A DNA stretch of 64,000 bases, taken from assembly GCA_016617855.1 (NCBI GenBank), contig JAECUM010003288.1:1-64000 (forward strand). Direction: 5' to 3'. The notes under the pieces were generated by a model, which was not told the origin of the DNA, ran no database searches, and saw nothing but the letters and a program-made list of their open reading frames with translations. The position numbers and the translations under genes were made by a program. This DNA is from Megalonaias nervosa (Eukaryota; Mollusca; Bivalvia; Unionida; Unionidae). Each line of letters opens with the position of its first letter. Positions within the stretch are counted from its first letter, which is position 1. Of this stretch, positions 12,501 through 26,600 are shown in pieces.

Positions 12501-15500
12501 CATAGAGGCATGCTTTAATAAACTATACTGATGTATAATTCAATAGACTACAGAGAGGCATGCTTTAATAAACTATACTGATGTATAATTCAATAGACTA
12601 CAGACAGGCATGCTTTAATAGACTATACTGATGTATACTTCAATAGACTACAGAGAGGCATACTTTAACAGACTATACTGATGTATAATTCAATAGACTA
12701 CACTGAAGTAAACTACAACAGCCTACAAATGAACTTTAAAAATGTACTGATTTTGCTCAATGGATTTATTGAAATATACAATAGTTTTAGAAGGTTTGTA
12801 ATATTTTAACACAAACAATGAATGAAGAATAAAAATACATATGGTAATTAGGGATATTTATTTTCTTTTTAAACTCAACTTGAACACTGGCCCTACTGCA
12901 AAGACCTGTACTGAGAGACCTGTCTTGAGAGACTATTTTATGATGACAAAAGGGACAGTTTTACTATACTTGGGGACAGTTTTATGAAAATATCCCCAAA
13001 TATAACAAAGTTACAGGCATGACATGCTTCAGCTCGAAGGATGGATAATGACAGAACATTATTTAAACATTCAACAGAAGATACCACAAACTGAATGACC
13101 ACCAGTATCTCTCCATGATAAATTTTGTGTATTGGATAATATGAGTCATAAGCAAGGAATACCTTAGTCAAGCAGAGTGAACAAACGAACACAGGCCAGT
13201 AGTGATGTGCTCTCTACAATTTCCACTACAAGGCTCTAAACAGAAAAACTTTAATTGGAAAACCAAGTCTGGAGATGGGCAACTTTGTCAGCAACACAAG
13301 TAGCTTATTTATAGCCATGGCAATTGGAGTGGAACGCCTTTCCCAAGGACTTGCCACTGGTGCTATCTTGTCTGGTCTGATGGTGGAATCTGAACCTGCA
13401 ATCTTCTGGTCACAAGTCCAGTATGCTTGCCACAGAGCCAATGCTGCTATAAATTTAACTGAATGCAGCAAAGATTAGTACAGTTAGGCTACAGGTGCCA
13501 AAGTCAGTAAAATGGTACTCTGGGGCTACAATTCCTGTAAATGAGGTCACAAAATACTTTAAGTCAAATTCACGCTAAATCTGAAGACACACACCATATC
13601 TGGTTGAAATGAAACAAACTCGGGTGAAGTTATTTTGCAGGAACCTATGTAAGAAGATGAGTAATCAAGGGGCCACAACTCTTTTAAATCAAACTAAGCC
13701 TAAATAATCCTATGCAAATCTATTAGACAAGATACATACCAAACTTTATCTGAATATGCAGTCTGAATGGTTCTTGAGCTTTCATGGTTACAAGCCACAT
13801 CCCATTAAAAAGTATAAATTCAATTGTCAAAGGCCACAACTCCATACAAAATGGGAGTTGACAAGACTAAGACCCTACAAGGCAAATCTAAGCCTTAGAG
13901 TCAATGTACAAATCTAGACCTTAGAGTCAACATACAAATCTAGGCCTTAGAGTCAATGTACAAATCTAGGCCTTAGATCCACTGTACAAATCTAGGCCTT
14001 AGAGTCAATGTAAAAATCTAGGCCTTAGAGTCAACATACAAATCTAGGCCTTAGAGTCAATGTACAAATCTAGGCCTTAGAGTCAATGTACAAATCTAGG
14101 CCTTCGAGTCAATGTACAAGTCTAGGACTTAGAGTCAATGCACAAGTCTAGGCCTTAGAGTCAATGCACAAGTCTAGACCCTAGAGTCAATGTACAAATC
14201 TAGGCCTTCGAGTCCATGTACACATCAATTTGCATGGTTCCCAAGCTGTGCTAGTTAGGAGGATTAGCTGTAATGGAGACTTAATATTTGTGGAAAAATA
14301 CCTGTAATTCTGCTAAAAATGGACCAGAAGAAAAAAAAAACCTTGAAAATACATGTCTATATGTTTTAGGTAATTTACAAACCAAATATTATCCAATTAT
14401 GTTGTAAGGGCTGCAGAGAGATAATAGCTACAATTAACATCCCATGTGAAGAAATGAAAATAATTGTCAGGGGCAATATCTCTATCCAAATTAGAGCTGA
14501 CAAGACAAAACCTGCAAAAGGCACCTTTTGATTTACAAAACAATGAATACACCAAACTGCATCAATGCCAGTTACAAGTATCTTCTGTGTAAGTTTGATG
14601 GATAAAGGGCAATAGCTACCTCAAAATTAGACCTGAAAAGACAAAACCTTCTAAAAGCTATATCTACATCAACCAGATGGCAAGCAATGATGTGCAAGTG
14701 TAGCAGAGCTATGTTGGTTAAAAGTGTAACAGAAAGACAAACAGACAGACTGAAGGAAAAGGCAATTACAATGTAACTCCCACATTTCAATGCAGGTCCC
14801 CAGTAATTTGTATAGTTTTAGTTCAGCATGATACAGCAAATTCAACAGCCTCAACAAGATTTTGGCAACTGACTGCCATTTTGCAGTGTCATCCTTAACA
14901 GACCAGTTCTGTATTTCTTGTTTTGCTTGAATGAAAATCATGACAAAGACCTAGTCAAACAATATTCCTCAAAGCGTCTAATGATAATGGTACTGTAAAA
15001 GAAAATTTATCATTGTAAAACTTTGTATATAGTCATAATGAACACTACTTGGTCATACTAAACAAAACTTCTACAAGTAATTATTTTACAAATAGAATGT
15101 TAACCCTACCTGACTAAGGAATATTTTGGTTATTCTTCAAATGCCATCTAATACACAAAAATCACTGCTGAAAAACACACAAAAACATGGCAATGGACTT
15201 TTTCTCTAGCATATATTAAAACTATTAGGGTCTGAAAAACTATATATATCTAACCCAAGTTTGGAATATCAATTAAACTCCAGCTAATTCCAAAAATAAT
15301 GCCACATGGATGTTTGTTTAATTAAAGATGGTATGAAATGCCTCCACTGAAAGGCATTAAAATAGATATTGTGATATGAAGATTACCACCAATTACCACC
15401 ATTTAAATCTAAGCAATGAAATAGACACTGTGAAGATAACCACTAACTACCACCATTTTAAAACCCTAGCATTAAGAGACACTGATATGAATATTATCAC

Positions 15501-18500
15501 CACCTGATAGTAATTCAAACCCAAGCTATAACACAGACACTGAGTTGTGAAGGTTACCAGTAACTTCCCCCATATAAACCATAGCATACAAATAGTGATA
15601 TGAAGACGGCCACCAACCACTACCATTCAAATCCTAGTATTAAAATAGACATTAAATGAAAATTACCACCAACTACCACCATTTAACCATGCCGCACAAA
15701 AAGACTGATAAAGACAGTACTAAGTGACAAATAAAAACAAGGATGGGATTGGACTGCAATGCCAAATGCCAGATACTGTAAGTGATTTTCAACACTAACT
15801 AGCCATCACAGAACCTATTATTAATGAACTCAATAAAACCCATTAATGAACTCAATAAAACCAATTAAAATGCTCAGTGAAACATCTACTTGGACACAAT
15901 TATCAGATTTATAAAGAAAATGGTCTTTAACAATCAATCAAAAATTACTTTTAAATTGAGCTACTCACACTATCAGGGATATTAGCCAACTTTGCAGCAT
16001 TGAAGCCATAACTTTTAGGGCATGCTCCCTTGGAAAATTTGTACAGGAATGTGATGGTTTCCTGGGTTGGATCCTCTTCCTCATTCTCAACCATGCAAGC
16101 CTGCAATTAGCATGTGATAAAAAAGGTTGGAAAGAATTCAAATAAAATCTAATGCATTATACGTTTTCTTTCTTTTCAAAAGAGAAATTAAATCCTTGTT
16201 AAATATCTAAGATAGTATCTGCATGCCAACTCTTTTGTTTGATCAAATATTACAACTTTCCTCCTGTAACATTTTTAACTGAATAGGTAAGAAACTCAAA
16301 AACTCTATTTTAAATCTCCGGACCATGTATGGTTAGCAACATAAAAAAGTTCTCAAATTTTTCAATGAAAATATAAAACATTTGAAATTAATACAGGAAC
16401 CTTTCCTTCAAAAAATATGTAAGTTCACTAATTTTCATGCAATACCAGCTTTTATTAATTTCTTATTAGCAATGGCAACATTAGCTGATTTCAGAATGGA
16501 ATTATTTTGAACAAATCTGATACAGCTTTATGCCAAGATCTTTTTATTTAATAGTAAGTTTTTGTCAAATTTTCTTCAGCAGTTCTGAGAAGTCGATCTA
16601 CCTAATGTGAACCTTTGATGCTACCAAGTTTTGTCTGAAGCAGGATTACTCTCATGTCATCAAAACTAGAAATGAAGTGGGCAGGGGGAAAAAACAGGGG
16701 CAGGAAGAGGACAGAATTGGGTTCTGTCCTCTCTTTACCCCTGCTTTTTTTCACACTTCACATTTCAATATTTGCCTTTCTTCCTGCTTCACTCTGTCTA
16801 CTGGAATCAAAACCCTCATAAGATTCCCTCTCCAGCAATGTAAGAATTACTCTGTCATCTGTGTCTGGGCTTAATATGTCCCTTGTCTGAGTAGGAATAT
16901 TGTTTTCTGGTGAGAATCCAATATTGCAATCTACCATCAAGGGAATATAACATAGACAAGAAACTATTCTTCCTGGCTGTTTTGTAGAATTTTCATAGTT
17001 AACCACACCGACGCATGGATAACTATGCTATAAAGCGTGCATGACCTTGTAATTTGACAGGGTCATGTGAGAATTGATGTCCTAAAAATTCAAATACTGA
17101 TTTCCAATTTAAAAGGGTTATTTTCATCACAATTTTTACAATACAACACTTGCCAGTAGCTTCTCGTGGGTCGGTGGATCTTTCCTGGTGTTTTCTGGGT
17201 TCTTCCTCCACCATTAATACTGGCCACCATGTATAGCCTATCGTGTGCTGAAAAATGGCATTAAACCCTACAACAACAACAACAACAACAAACCTCTTGT
17301 CTTGGTGTTGTGTTGTAAGCACCTGTACTGTAACATCCAAGATTTCTGAAAATTTGTATCAAATTTTGGTTTCTTCTTTGCCAGTTCATCTAACCCAACA
17401 TCTGATATGGTTTTACAATTATTGTCAGCCGTTGAGTGAGAAACTCCACTTGGTACGCCACTTTCATCTTTCCACCATTTGCTGTGCTCATTCAAGAAAA
17501 CACTGAGTCAATGTTGAGAAGAATCAGTAATTCTCAATCCAACCGTGTTCCTCTATTATTTCACCTTCCAGAAATGGACCAAAATTCATGTGTATCTTAG
17601 GAAGAGCATCAGTTGCAGAACCCCTCATTTTTCTGTTGTGAATATTCAGTGGGTTTTCCAAGTATTCTTTGGTATCAACTTACATCTGCATACCTTGGAA
17701 ATCACAGCTCTGTCTTCTGAATAATTTTTTTGATTCTTATTTATTCAATTTATCGAAACAATGAAACAAACATTTTATACTGCTGTGAGCGAATCTGTAT
17801 GTGCACGATTCTAAACTAATTTGCAGAAGTTCTTACACATCATTGTTTCCTAGTGCACAATTCTGTAAAGTGTTTGTGTGATTTGCACGCTCATATGCCT
17901 ATGGCAGAATCTGTGAACTTGACAGATGAAGGACTATACGATTTTGTGGCCAGGTAAGCTAAAATGCTTGCATTAAGCGATGGAGAGACTTACCATGTGT
18001 CCCAGCCTGATATTGGGGTCATGTGAAAACTCCTCCACTAGCGAGTGATAGTGGGTTGAGAAAAGTGTACGGCAGCAGATGTTCTGAGACAGTTCCTCAA
18101 CCACAGAACAGGCAATGGCTGTACCATCATATGTAGCTGTGCCTCGGCCTGTGTGGAAAAATTGTATTGTCTTCATCAGGGATATTAGCAACAACAATAG
18201 TAGTACATACAATAGCAACAGTAGTACATACAATGGCAGTGGGAGTGCATGATATAGCAGTGGTAAAACATACAATAGCAGTGGTTGTACATGCAATAGC
18301 AGCAGTAGTACAGACAACAGCAGTGGTAGTACATACAATAACAGTGGTAATGGCTCTAACATAATATGTAGCTGTGCCTCGGCCCATGTGGAAAATATTA
18401 TCTACCTTCATCAGGGATATCAGCAATAGCAACAGTAGTGCATACAATAACAGTGGTAGTACATACAACAGCAGTGTTATACATCCAACAGCAGTGGTAG

Positions 18501-21500
18501 AGCAGTGGTAGTACCTACAATAGCAGTGGTACTACATACAATAGCAGTAGTAGTACATACAACAGCAGTGGGAATAGATACAATAACAGTTGTAGCATAT
18601 ACAATAGCAGTGGTACTACATGCAATAGCAGTGGTACTAAATACAACAGCAGTGGTAATACATGCAATAGCAGTGGTACTACATACAATAACAGTGGTAG
18701 TACATACAACAGCAGTGGTGGAGACAGGAATAGTAGTAGAAATAGTAGCTGCAACAACAGAAGTTGTATTAGTAACATTAAGAGTAGCAGTATTCACAGC
18801 CTAGTATTAAATATGATTTTGACATCCCCGAAGTGACAAACTGACACTCAGTGCTTGAACATTGTACTCACTGACTTGTATATAAAAGGGATAAACTGCC
18901 ACTCTGTCAAGTCTCAAACACTGTTCTCATTGGCTTGTATTTACCAGTGATAATCTGCCACCATTAGGTCTCAAAGATTGCACTCATCGGTTTTTATTTT
19001 CAAGTAGTGACTATCGAGTGCAAATTGGTTGTTAAAGAAACTTGTCCATTTCATCCATTAGCATTTTAAGCAGGTTCAGTATTAAAAAATCATTTCCATA
19101 TGACTGTTTAGGAGAAGTAGTGACAACAAGATTTTCAAGATTGTTGCCACGGCATCCATATTCAATATCTGCTCATTATAAATCTTTGAGTAAAAAATCC
19201 ACGCACATATGGCCACCTATTCAGTATTAGTAGCAATAACAAGATTTTCAAGAAGGCCACTGAATGTCTTACTGGCACCATTTTCATGTTAGGCCACTAG
19301 ACCTCTGGATGAATGTGTCTGAAAAGTTTTACTGCAACTGTCCAAGCATTTCAGTAGCAGCAGTGACAACAATCTTGTGCAACTGGAAGGTGGATGGAGG
19401 AGAATATAAGCTCTTCCAGTCCATGACAAGTGTTAAAAATAAAACTTCAATAGAAATATTGATGCTGCTTGTCACACTGCCAATGCTAAAAACAATGCCC
19501 ACATCTGATGGGGCTTACAATGAGACAAAAATATTTATTAAGTAAACTCAATTTAGTGATTAACTGTGACAAGAAAACATATTGAAACATTACTCCATAA
19601 GGGAAAACTGAAAATACTTTTGCTGAAATATACTTACCCAACTCATCCATTAGGACTAAGGAGTGTTGAGTTGCATGTTGTAAAATGGCTGAAGTTTCAC
19701 TCAGTTCAACGTAAAATGTGCTCTCACCTAATGGAAAAAAAAATGAATTTGAAATCAGGGCTGTTCCATTTAAACATACATTTATCCAGGGAAGGCAGTT
19801 TTTTTAAAATATATGCCAGGGTACTTTGATTTCACCAAGTTCATATTAAAATGATAAGAAAATTTTAAATTGCATCTAAGGGCATGTACCCATCATTAAA
19901 AGTGCCTTTCCTGGGACCCATGTACGTTTTACTGGAACAGCCCTCAATATGAACAGAGATCTCATCATCTTTTATAGTAACAGGCTGAAAATTAAAATCA
20001 GACCATTGGTTGTGATTAAACACTGTGCAACTGGTAAAATAAATCTACAAAATTTAAAAAATAGCAGAAAAAAATAGACAACTCTGCTGAAAAAGTCATT
20101 AAATTCAGCCAGTAGCTGAAAAAGTCAATGAATTCAGCCAGTGACTGGGAAAGTCAATAAATTCAACCAGTGGCTGAAAAAGTCAATAAATTCAGCCAGT
20201 GGCTGAAAAAGTCAATAAATTCAGCCAGTGGCTGGAAAAGTCAATAAATTCAGCTACTAGCTGAAAAAGTCAATAAATTCAGCCAGTGGCTGGAAAAGTC
20301 AATAAATTCAGCCAGCGGCTGGAAAAGTCAATAAATTCAGCCAGTGGCTGAAAAAGTCAATAAATTCAGCCAGTGGCTGAAGAAGTCAATAAATTCAGCC
20401 AGCAGCTGGAAAAGTCAATAAATTCAGCCAGTGGCTGAAAAAGTCAATAAATTCAGCCAGTGGCTGAAAAAGTCAATAAATTCAGCTACTAGCTGAAAAA
20501 GTCAATAAATTCAGCCAGAGGATGAAAAAGTCAATAAATTCAGCCAGTGGCTGAAAAGTCAATAAATTCAGCCAGTGGCTGGAAAAGTCAATAAGGGCTG
20601 TTCCATTAAAACATACATAGGACCCTGGGACGGCACTTTTAAAAACATCTATCCCAGGGTGGTCTTGATTCAAAATTGCTTCTGTCCCAGGTTGTTTATT
20701 CAATAAAATCGCTTCTATTGGTGGTTGGTATAACTGGTTCTGTAGGTCTGTCTAAAAGTGCGACCTAAACATAATAAAAAAACTTCCACTTTAGATACCC
20801 AGTTATTAAATTCGTATTTTATGTTATGTACGCCATATTTGTTCCCGTCAAGAGAAGGTCTATTTCCTTCGAATGGACAACAGACTATAAAACGTTGTCA
20901 TTGGTCAGCTATAAATAGGTCAGGAAAGCCTACCACATGATCTGCATTTGTAGTTTTACTAATCACAAAGTAAAAATCTTTGTCTTCATTTTCTCAATCA
21001 TAGGAAAACTAGCAGATTTTTAAAATAAATCTCCTTATAAAATTAAAGTGTAAATTCGTGACATTAATTTTAGTCTCGTGAGACTTGGTTTGCATCAGTT
21101 GGATCCGATGCGTGCTGCGAAAAGAAGCGAATGTAGCTGTATTGTGACAGTTATGGCGGTGAAACATGTTTTCGACAGGGGAAAAAGTCGGTATTTGGTT
21201 GAGAAAGCAAAGCCTTGAGAAATAATTGACAGCCTTAGAGGTAAGTTCTGTTATTTTTTCAGCAAGCTAATCAAAAAGTGTTAAGACTAGTGAAATTTGT
21301 TTATTCAATCATTACAAATGTTGTTGTCATAGACTCGTTTCTGTCGATCAAAAACCAATGGCATTGTAACACGTACTTGTCTTCATCCAATTAACTCAAG
21401 ATGACCGACACACATGAATTGGCGTGGGGCAGATTTCGCGATAGTTAATTGATTGAAGGGGTAGAAACGAACGCTTGTGTGTAATGGAGTCTTCGTTGGA

Positions 21501-23584
21501 TATTTTAACTCCAACATGTACTCAATCCAAGTCCAGTTCCAATAGATAATTCCGATATTTTGGAATACAGCTTGACAAAATTTGACTATTTAACAGTTAT
21601 CAGAGGAAAAATATGATTGATGGCATTTTAACGTTGCAATGGATGAAGTGCAGAGGATAATACCATTGGCATTACTGTTGTATGTTTGTATGAAGTATCT
21701 TATATGACAATTTCAATGAACTAGTTTCATGGATTCAGTTGCATTTTGTTTAATTACTGTGACAGTTTAAAAGAAATCTCGGAACTATTGTAATAAATGG
21801 CAATATATGGAAAGGAAGTTAAAGTTATAGAACAAAAATGAGAAAATTATCTTGAAACCAATGAGTTGGTTAGTAATAGATTATTGTTCACCCAATCTTC
21901 CAGTTATTTCTGCATATAAATGATACTGTCCATACCTAATTAAAATGTAACTATTGGTAATCTAAGTCAAAATGTGTTAGGAGTTTTTCATTGATTTCAG
22001 ATTTTTAATAGGTAACAGTTCTTATTTTCATTGGTTGTGGTCATAACCATGCAAGTATTTATTAACAATGTGGTCAGTTGTGGCTTGTATACAAGTAGAT
22101 GATTATTACAACTTTCTGCTTGGTATCCAGTCATCTCATTTTCTCCAAAAAATGTAAGCATAATGAAACCACAGTTGCAAGTTGAATTAAACATTGTTGA
22201 CTTCATGTTTAGACTTTGCTATGTGCATGTCAAGTTGATAAACATTTGGACAGTACACCATTTTTTGCTATGTATATCATCTCCAAAATATACATAGCAC
22301 ATAACATAGTTGCTGCATTACACTCCACACCTAATTTTTATTCACCTGAATAATTTTCATAATGAATGCACTAGTGGTAATTTTAGTTCATGTGTGTTAG
22401 TTTCAGTGTGAATCTTATGTTGGCTTTGGATTAAACTTTGTTTTGCTGAGTACTGTACATTTTGTATGTACATATGGGGGGGATGAAGTCTGAATATGTG
22501 TGGGCGCGGATAAGACCAAGCAGTACATACACACCTAATAACAAAAACTTTATTTATTAAAGTTACAATAAAACCTATTTGCCATAGCCAACAAGAAACA
22601 ATTGATTGTATTTGCACACTTTACAATTTGTTTGTAGCCCCTTACCAATTTTAAAAATAAAAAGCATCAAGAAGATAAGTTATAAATAAGTGCAGTACAT
22701 CATTTTCAATTGGCCAATGAGAGGGCAGTCAATCATTCTGTGTACTGCAGTTGCATATTAAGTGGGTCTGATTATGGCCATACAAGTTGTGCGAAAAAGG
22801 AGAGAAGTGTCTTCACTGGTATTTTTTTTTTTTAATAGTACATATATAACTGATAAGTTAACTGTAAGCAGCTAGATCAGCCCATGTGCCCTTTTCTGGT
22901 TTCCAGGATGGATGATGCATGGCAGTCAGAACTGTGTCGTCTCCATCCAGTATTTGCAATGTACAGTTTTAATATTTTTAGAAATAATGGACAAATAAAA
23001 ATGTAACTCCAAAATGTGTGGAATTAGTGGGATTATCAAACACGGTGAATGATCAAATCTGTTGCTTGAAAACAGGGACTTGATGATGCAAATATGGAGA
23101 CCATGTTACTAAAAAAACTCCCTTTTTATTTTAAATGCAGACAAATTGACAGTGTTTGAAGGGGGGTACTAAGCAAATGTAAACATTCACACTGAGGAGG
23201 GGTTAGAAAAAAGTCCACCCTGCAACTGGGGGAGGGGGTAAAAAATGGCAGTTTTCAAATGTACTAAAGGACAGCCCCTTATCCTCACCTGGAATAATAA
23301 CTCTTATTAGGCCAGCAATGATGACAAGACAAAATAGCTTTAGTCATTTGTTTTTTTTAATTAATGTTAGGAATGGAATGGCTGCATGAAATTTTTATTA
23401 TTGTTTTTTTACAAAATTATTATACAGTTTATTTTATTTTAGATAGTACAAAATGTTACTGTCAGAAACTGAATAGGAATTTTGCATCATTTCTGACCAC
23501 AAAAGTTTGATAATGGGTAATCCCTTGCAGTATTTATTTAATCACTGGACATGTCCTCGCACCAAGCTGTTATATCTCTGGTAT

Positions 23585-23616
<32 letters not shown>

Positions 23617-26600
23617 GAGCTTAAAAGTACTTTACCCCCCCCATCAATGCCAACATGGGCAAGGCACTTTATTACTATGCCCTGGTGCTAAATCACTAAA
23701 TAACCAAGTAGTTTCAGCACTCAACAGTGAAATAAAAGAAATGGTTTTATCTTAGATTCCTAGAAATTTTTATTGATCAGTAGAGTGTGCTTCCCTTTGA
23801 AAGACTTTTTTAAAGTTTCAAAATATAGCTGCTGCTTCTATCATAACCTAGATGCCATTTTATTGTTGTTTTTTTTCAGACAGAAATCCTAGAAAGTGTC
23901 AGTATTGTTATATCAAGCAACATTGTGGTGGACCAATTTGTGACTTTACTACAAACCAACTTCTATTCATGTTGATAAAAAGATACAAAAGATGAACTTA
24001 AGGTTACCGAGGAAGAAACTGCCATCAATGATGCAAGTCCTGCTCTTAAAAAAAAAGACCACCAAACAGAGTTCAGTACTTGATGCAGAATGGAGTAATT
24101 CAGAAAGTAGCCAACAGATACAAAGTCAAACAGTAGTTGTTTTATTTAGGTAATGTTACTAAATTGTACAAAATATCAAAAATTTTCTTTTGAAGGATTT
24201 CCTGTTAAAAATTTTACAATAAAAATTGTTATGTGTATGTATTTCAACAAAAGACTGTATGGTATTACTCGGATCAGACTACCAATCCAATTGGTGAGGG
24301 GGTTCATGTTTATAATACAGAGGTGTTGGCAGAGTTTCCTTCAACAGCAGGTAGTTTTAAAAGCCATTCAGCTTGTACATTGACATGTTATGTCACATGT
24401 AAATAAATAACAATGAAGAGTGTGTTATTTGTCATATATTTCAATATCTTGTTCACTTCTGCTGAAATGTAGGGTCACATTTTGGTATCACAACATGAAA
24501 CATAGTTACAACACTAGTAACCAGTACGGAGCACTGACCGATTATGTTCAAAATTTAAATATGTGTGTCATAGGGGTTATCTCACATAGTTCAAATTTTT
24601 AATAGTGCTTATCAGTTCTTTTCTTATTATACAGGCATCTACCTCTGTGAGCCCAAGGCATTAAGATGTATGAAGGGGATTTCCTGAAAAATTTGCCAAT
24701 TTTAAAAAGATCTTACTTTCAATTTAGAAATGATGAATCCCATAAAATTGTCAAGATAAAAAAATGTTGAAAGAAAAAAGGTTTCCTGGTTCTATTGTTA
24801 TTTCTGTTATCTTTGTTTCAGTAGTTTAAATTACCCAAGTACATGTTCAGAGATGAAATTATGCCATTTATTGATGTTTATGAAATTTCAGATTTAGTAT
24901 TTGTCATTGTTGTACATGTTAATGTCAAACATGTAACTGAAGTACCAACATGTCATTTATCCAGAACATTCAGTTTTCGAAATCACATTTGCTGCCATGA
25001 GCCTGTTGTTATGATCTAGGTACATGTACTTGTATTTGTGGTATGTAAGATGGCAAATGTGGATTTAGATACAAGGGTTAGGGTCAACACTGCTTGTGTT
25101 AGCTTTGTTTCAGATGGAGTTGTCATGAACAACATCTTTTGTTCAAAGTTTGTTGGTTAACTTTACTGGGTCTCAAATTGCAAGTGGTCATTCATATTTT
25201 TGACAAACTTGAATTCCTTAAGTGAAGTTTGGACAATTTATTGTCTTTATCCTGTTAATGATTGGAACACAACATTTTATCAATGATGTAAGAAATCATT
25301 TTGGTAATATATTTTGAAATAAAGATGTTAAATTGAATGCTGTTTTGAAGTATTGTTTAGACCACTTCCCAGCTATAAATAATAAGGCATACAGAACCAT
25401 GCATAATTTTGTAGAATAGATCAGTATATGGTGACCTTGTCTATCACATTTTACATCTACAAACAGGAGTTGAGTGGTTGTAGAACAGCATTTAAGGCAG
25501 AGGAGTGACTGTCCATGCTAATATCATTTCAGATGTGCCAAATGTTACAGAAAAAGACAAGAGTAAAGTAGAATGTAGACAATGTAGCAATCCTGCATGC
25601 ATGTCATGGTTTTGCAATATACACCTAGGCATGTTAAGTACTCTTTACATATCCCTAACAACTTTTATAAGCACCAATCATCACTCAAATGTGCCAGTTT
25701 TTGACTCTCAGCCAGAAATGCACATACTTAACAAAGCCTAACGCAGGTCCGCTGGTTTGAGGCCACCAGATATTCATAAGGACCACCACTTTCCTAAAGC
25801 TCGGTGGTCTGTGGTGCCTGCAATTTTAGACTGTGGATATTAAAAATATATCTATCCTATGTTATAGGATCGTATAAATCTCTCTTTAAATTATAAACAT
25901 GTCAAACATGACAAAAATCAAAAGTGAAATGAAGTTAAAACAAAGATCACGCCTATGCCATTTAATCCAAATTATCATTGTCGTTTGGGCGCCTGCCATA
26001 AATTGTCATTTGGGCACTTACTTTGTTAATCATATAAAAGCATCTAGCATTTAGGATACTGATCTTTTCTGTAGTTTCGCGTGTTTGAAAAATTTGGAGA
26101 TTTTTATGGTGTCAATTGCTACCGCCTCCCCCCCCCCAAGACAAGAAACACTAAATATGTGTGTACGATAAAACCAAAAGAGAAAGAAAATTACAAGATA
26201 AGTGGAAGCAGGAAGTTTCGTGGCTAACCCACAGCAAGAAGAAGGATAAGATGACATTTTCAGTTTGTTTTGCGTATAATATTATCGGGAACATTTGTAG
26301 TTGGCTGCAGCAACTTCATAATTGGTACAATCAGAACCCATGAGCTGAAACAGCAACCTCTGGCTGTTCTGAAAGTGAGGAGTCTGTTATGCTGCTGAAT
26401 AAAGCAGCCTTTGAAAAACTACGCGTCATTGTTAGAAATGCTCATTTTTTCAAGAAACATGGATGACCATATACTATGTGAAATTATGCGAGTTGGACAA
26501 GGTTTGGAAATAGTCAGTACCTACCTGATGGACAAATACTGTCAGAAATTTATCAGGGCTATTGCCCATAATCGTAGGGTCAGAACAGGACCATATCATT

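Noticed and set aside
17973..18804. Long Leu- or Thr/Ala/Val-rich frames on both strands
   Set aside because: These are products of the AGTAGTACATAC minisatellite. Only the part 17994-18148 is coding (MSH6 exon R).
19566..19829. 87-codon plus-strand frame
   Set aside because: It overlaps MSH6 exon Q on the opposite strand and a MITE.
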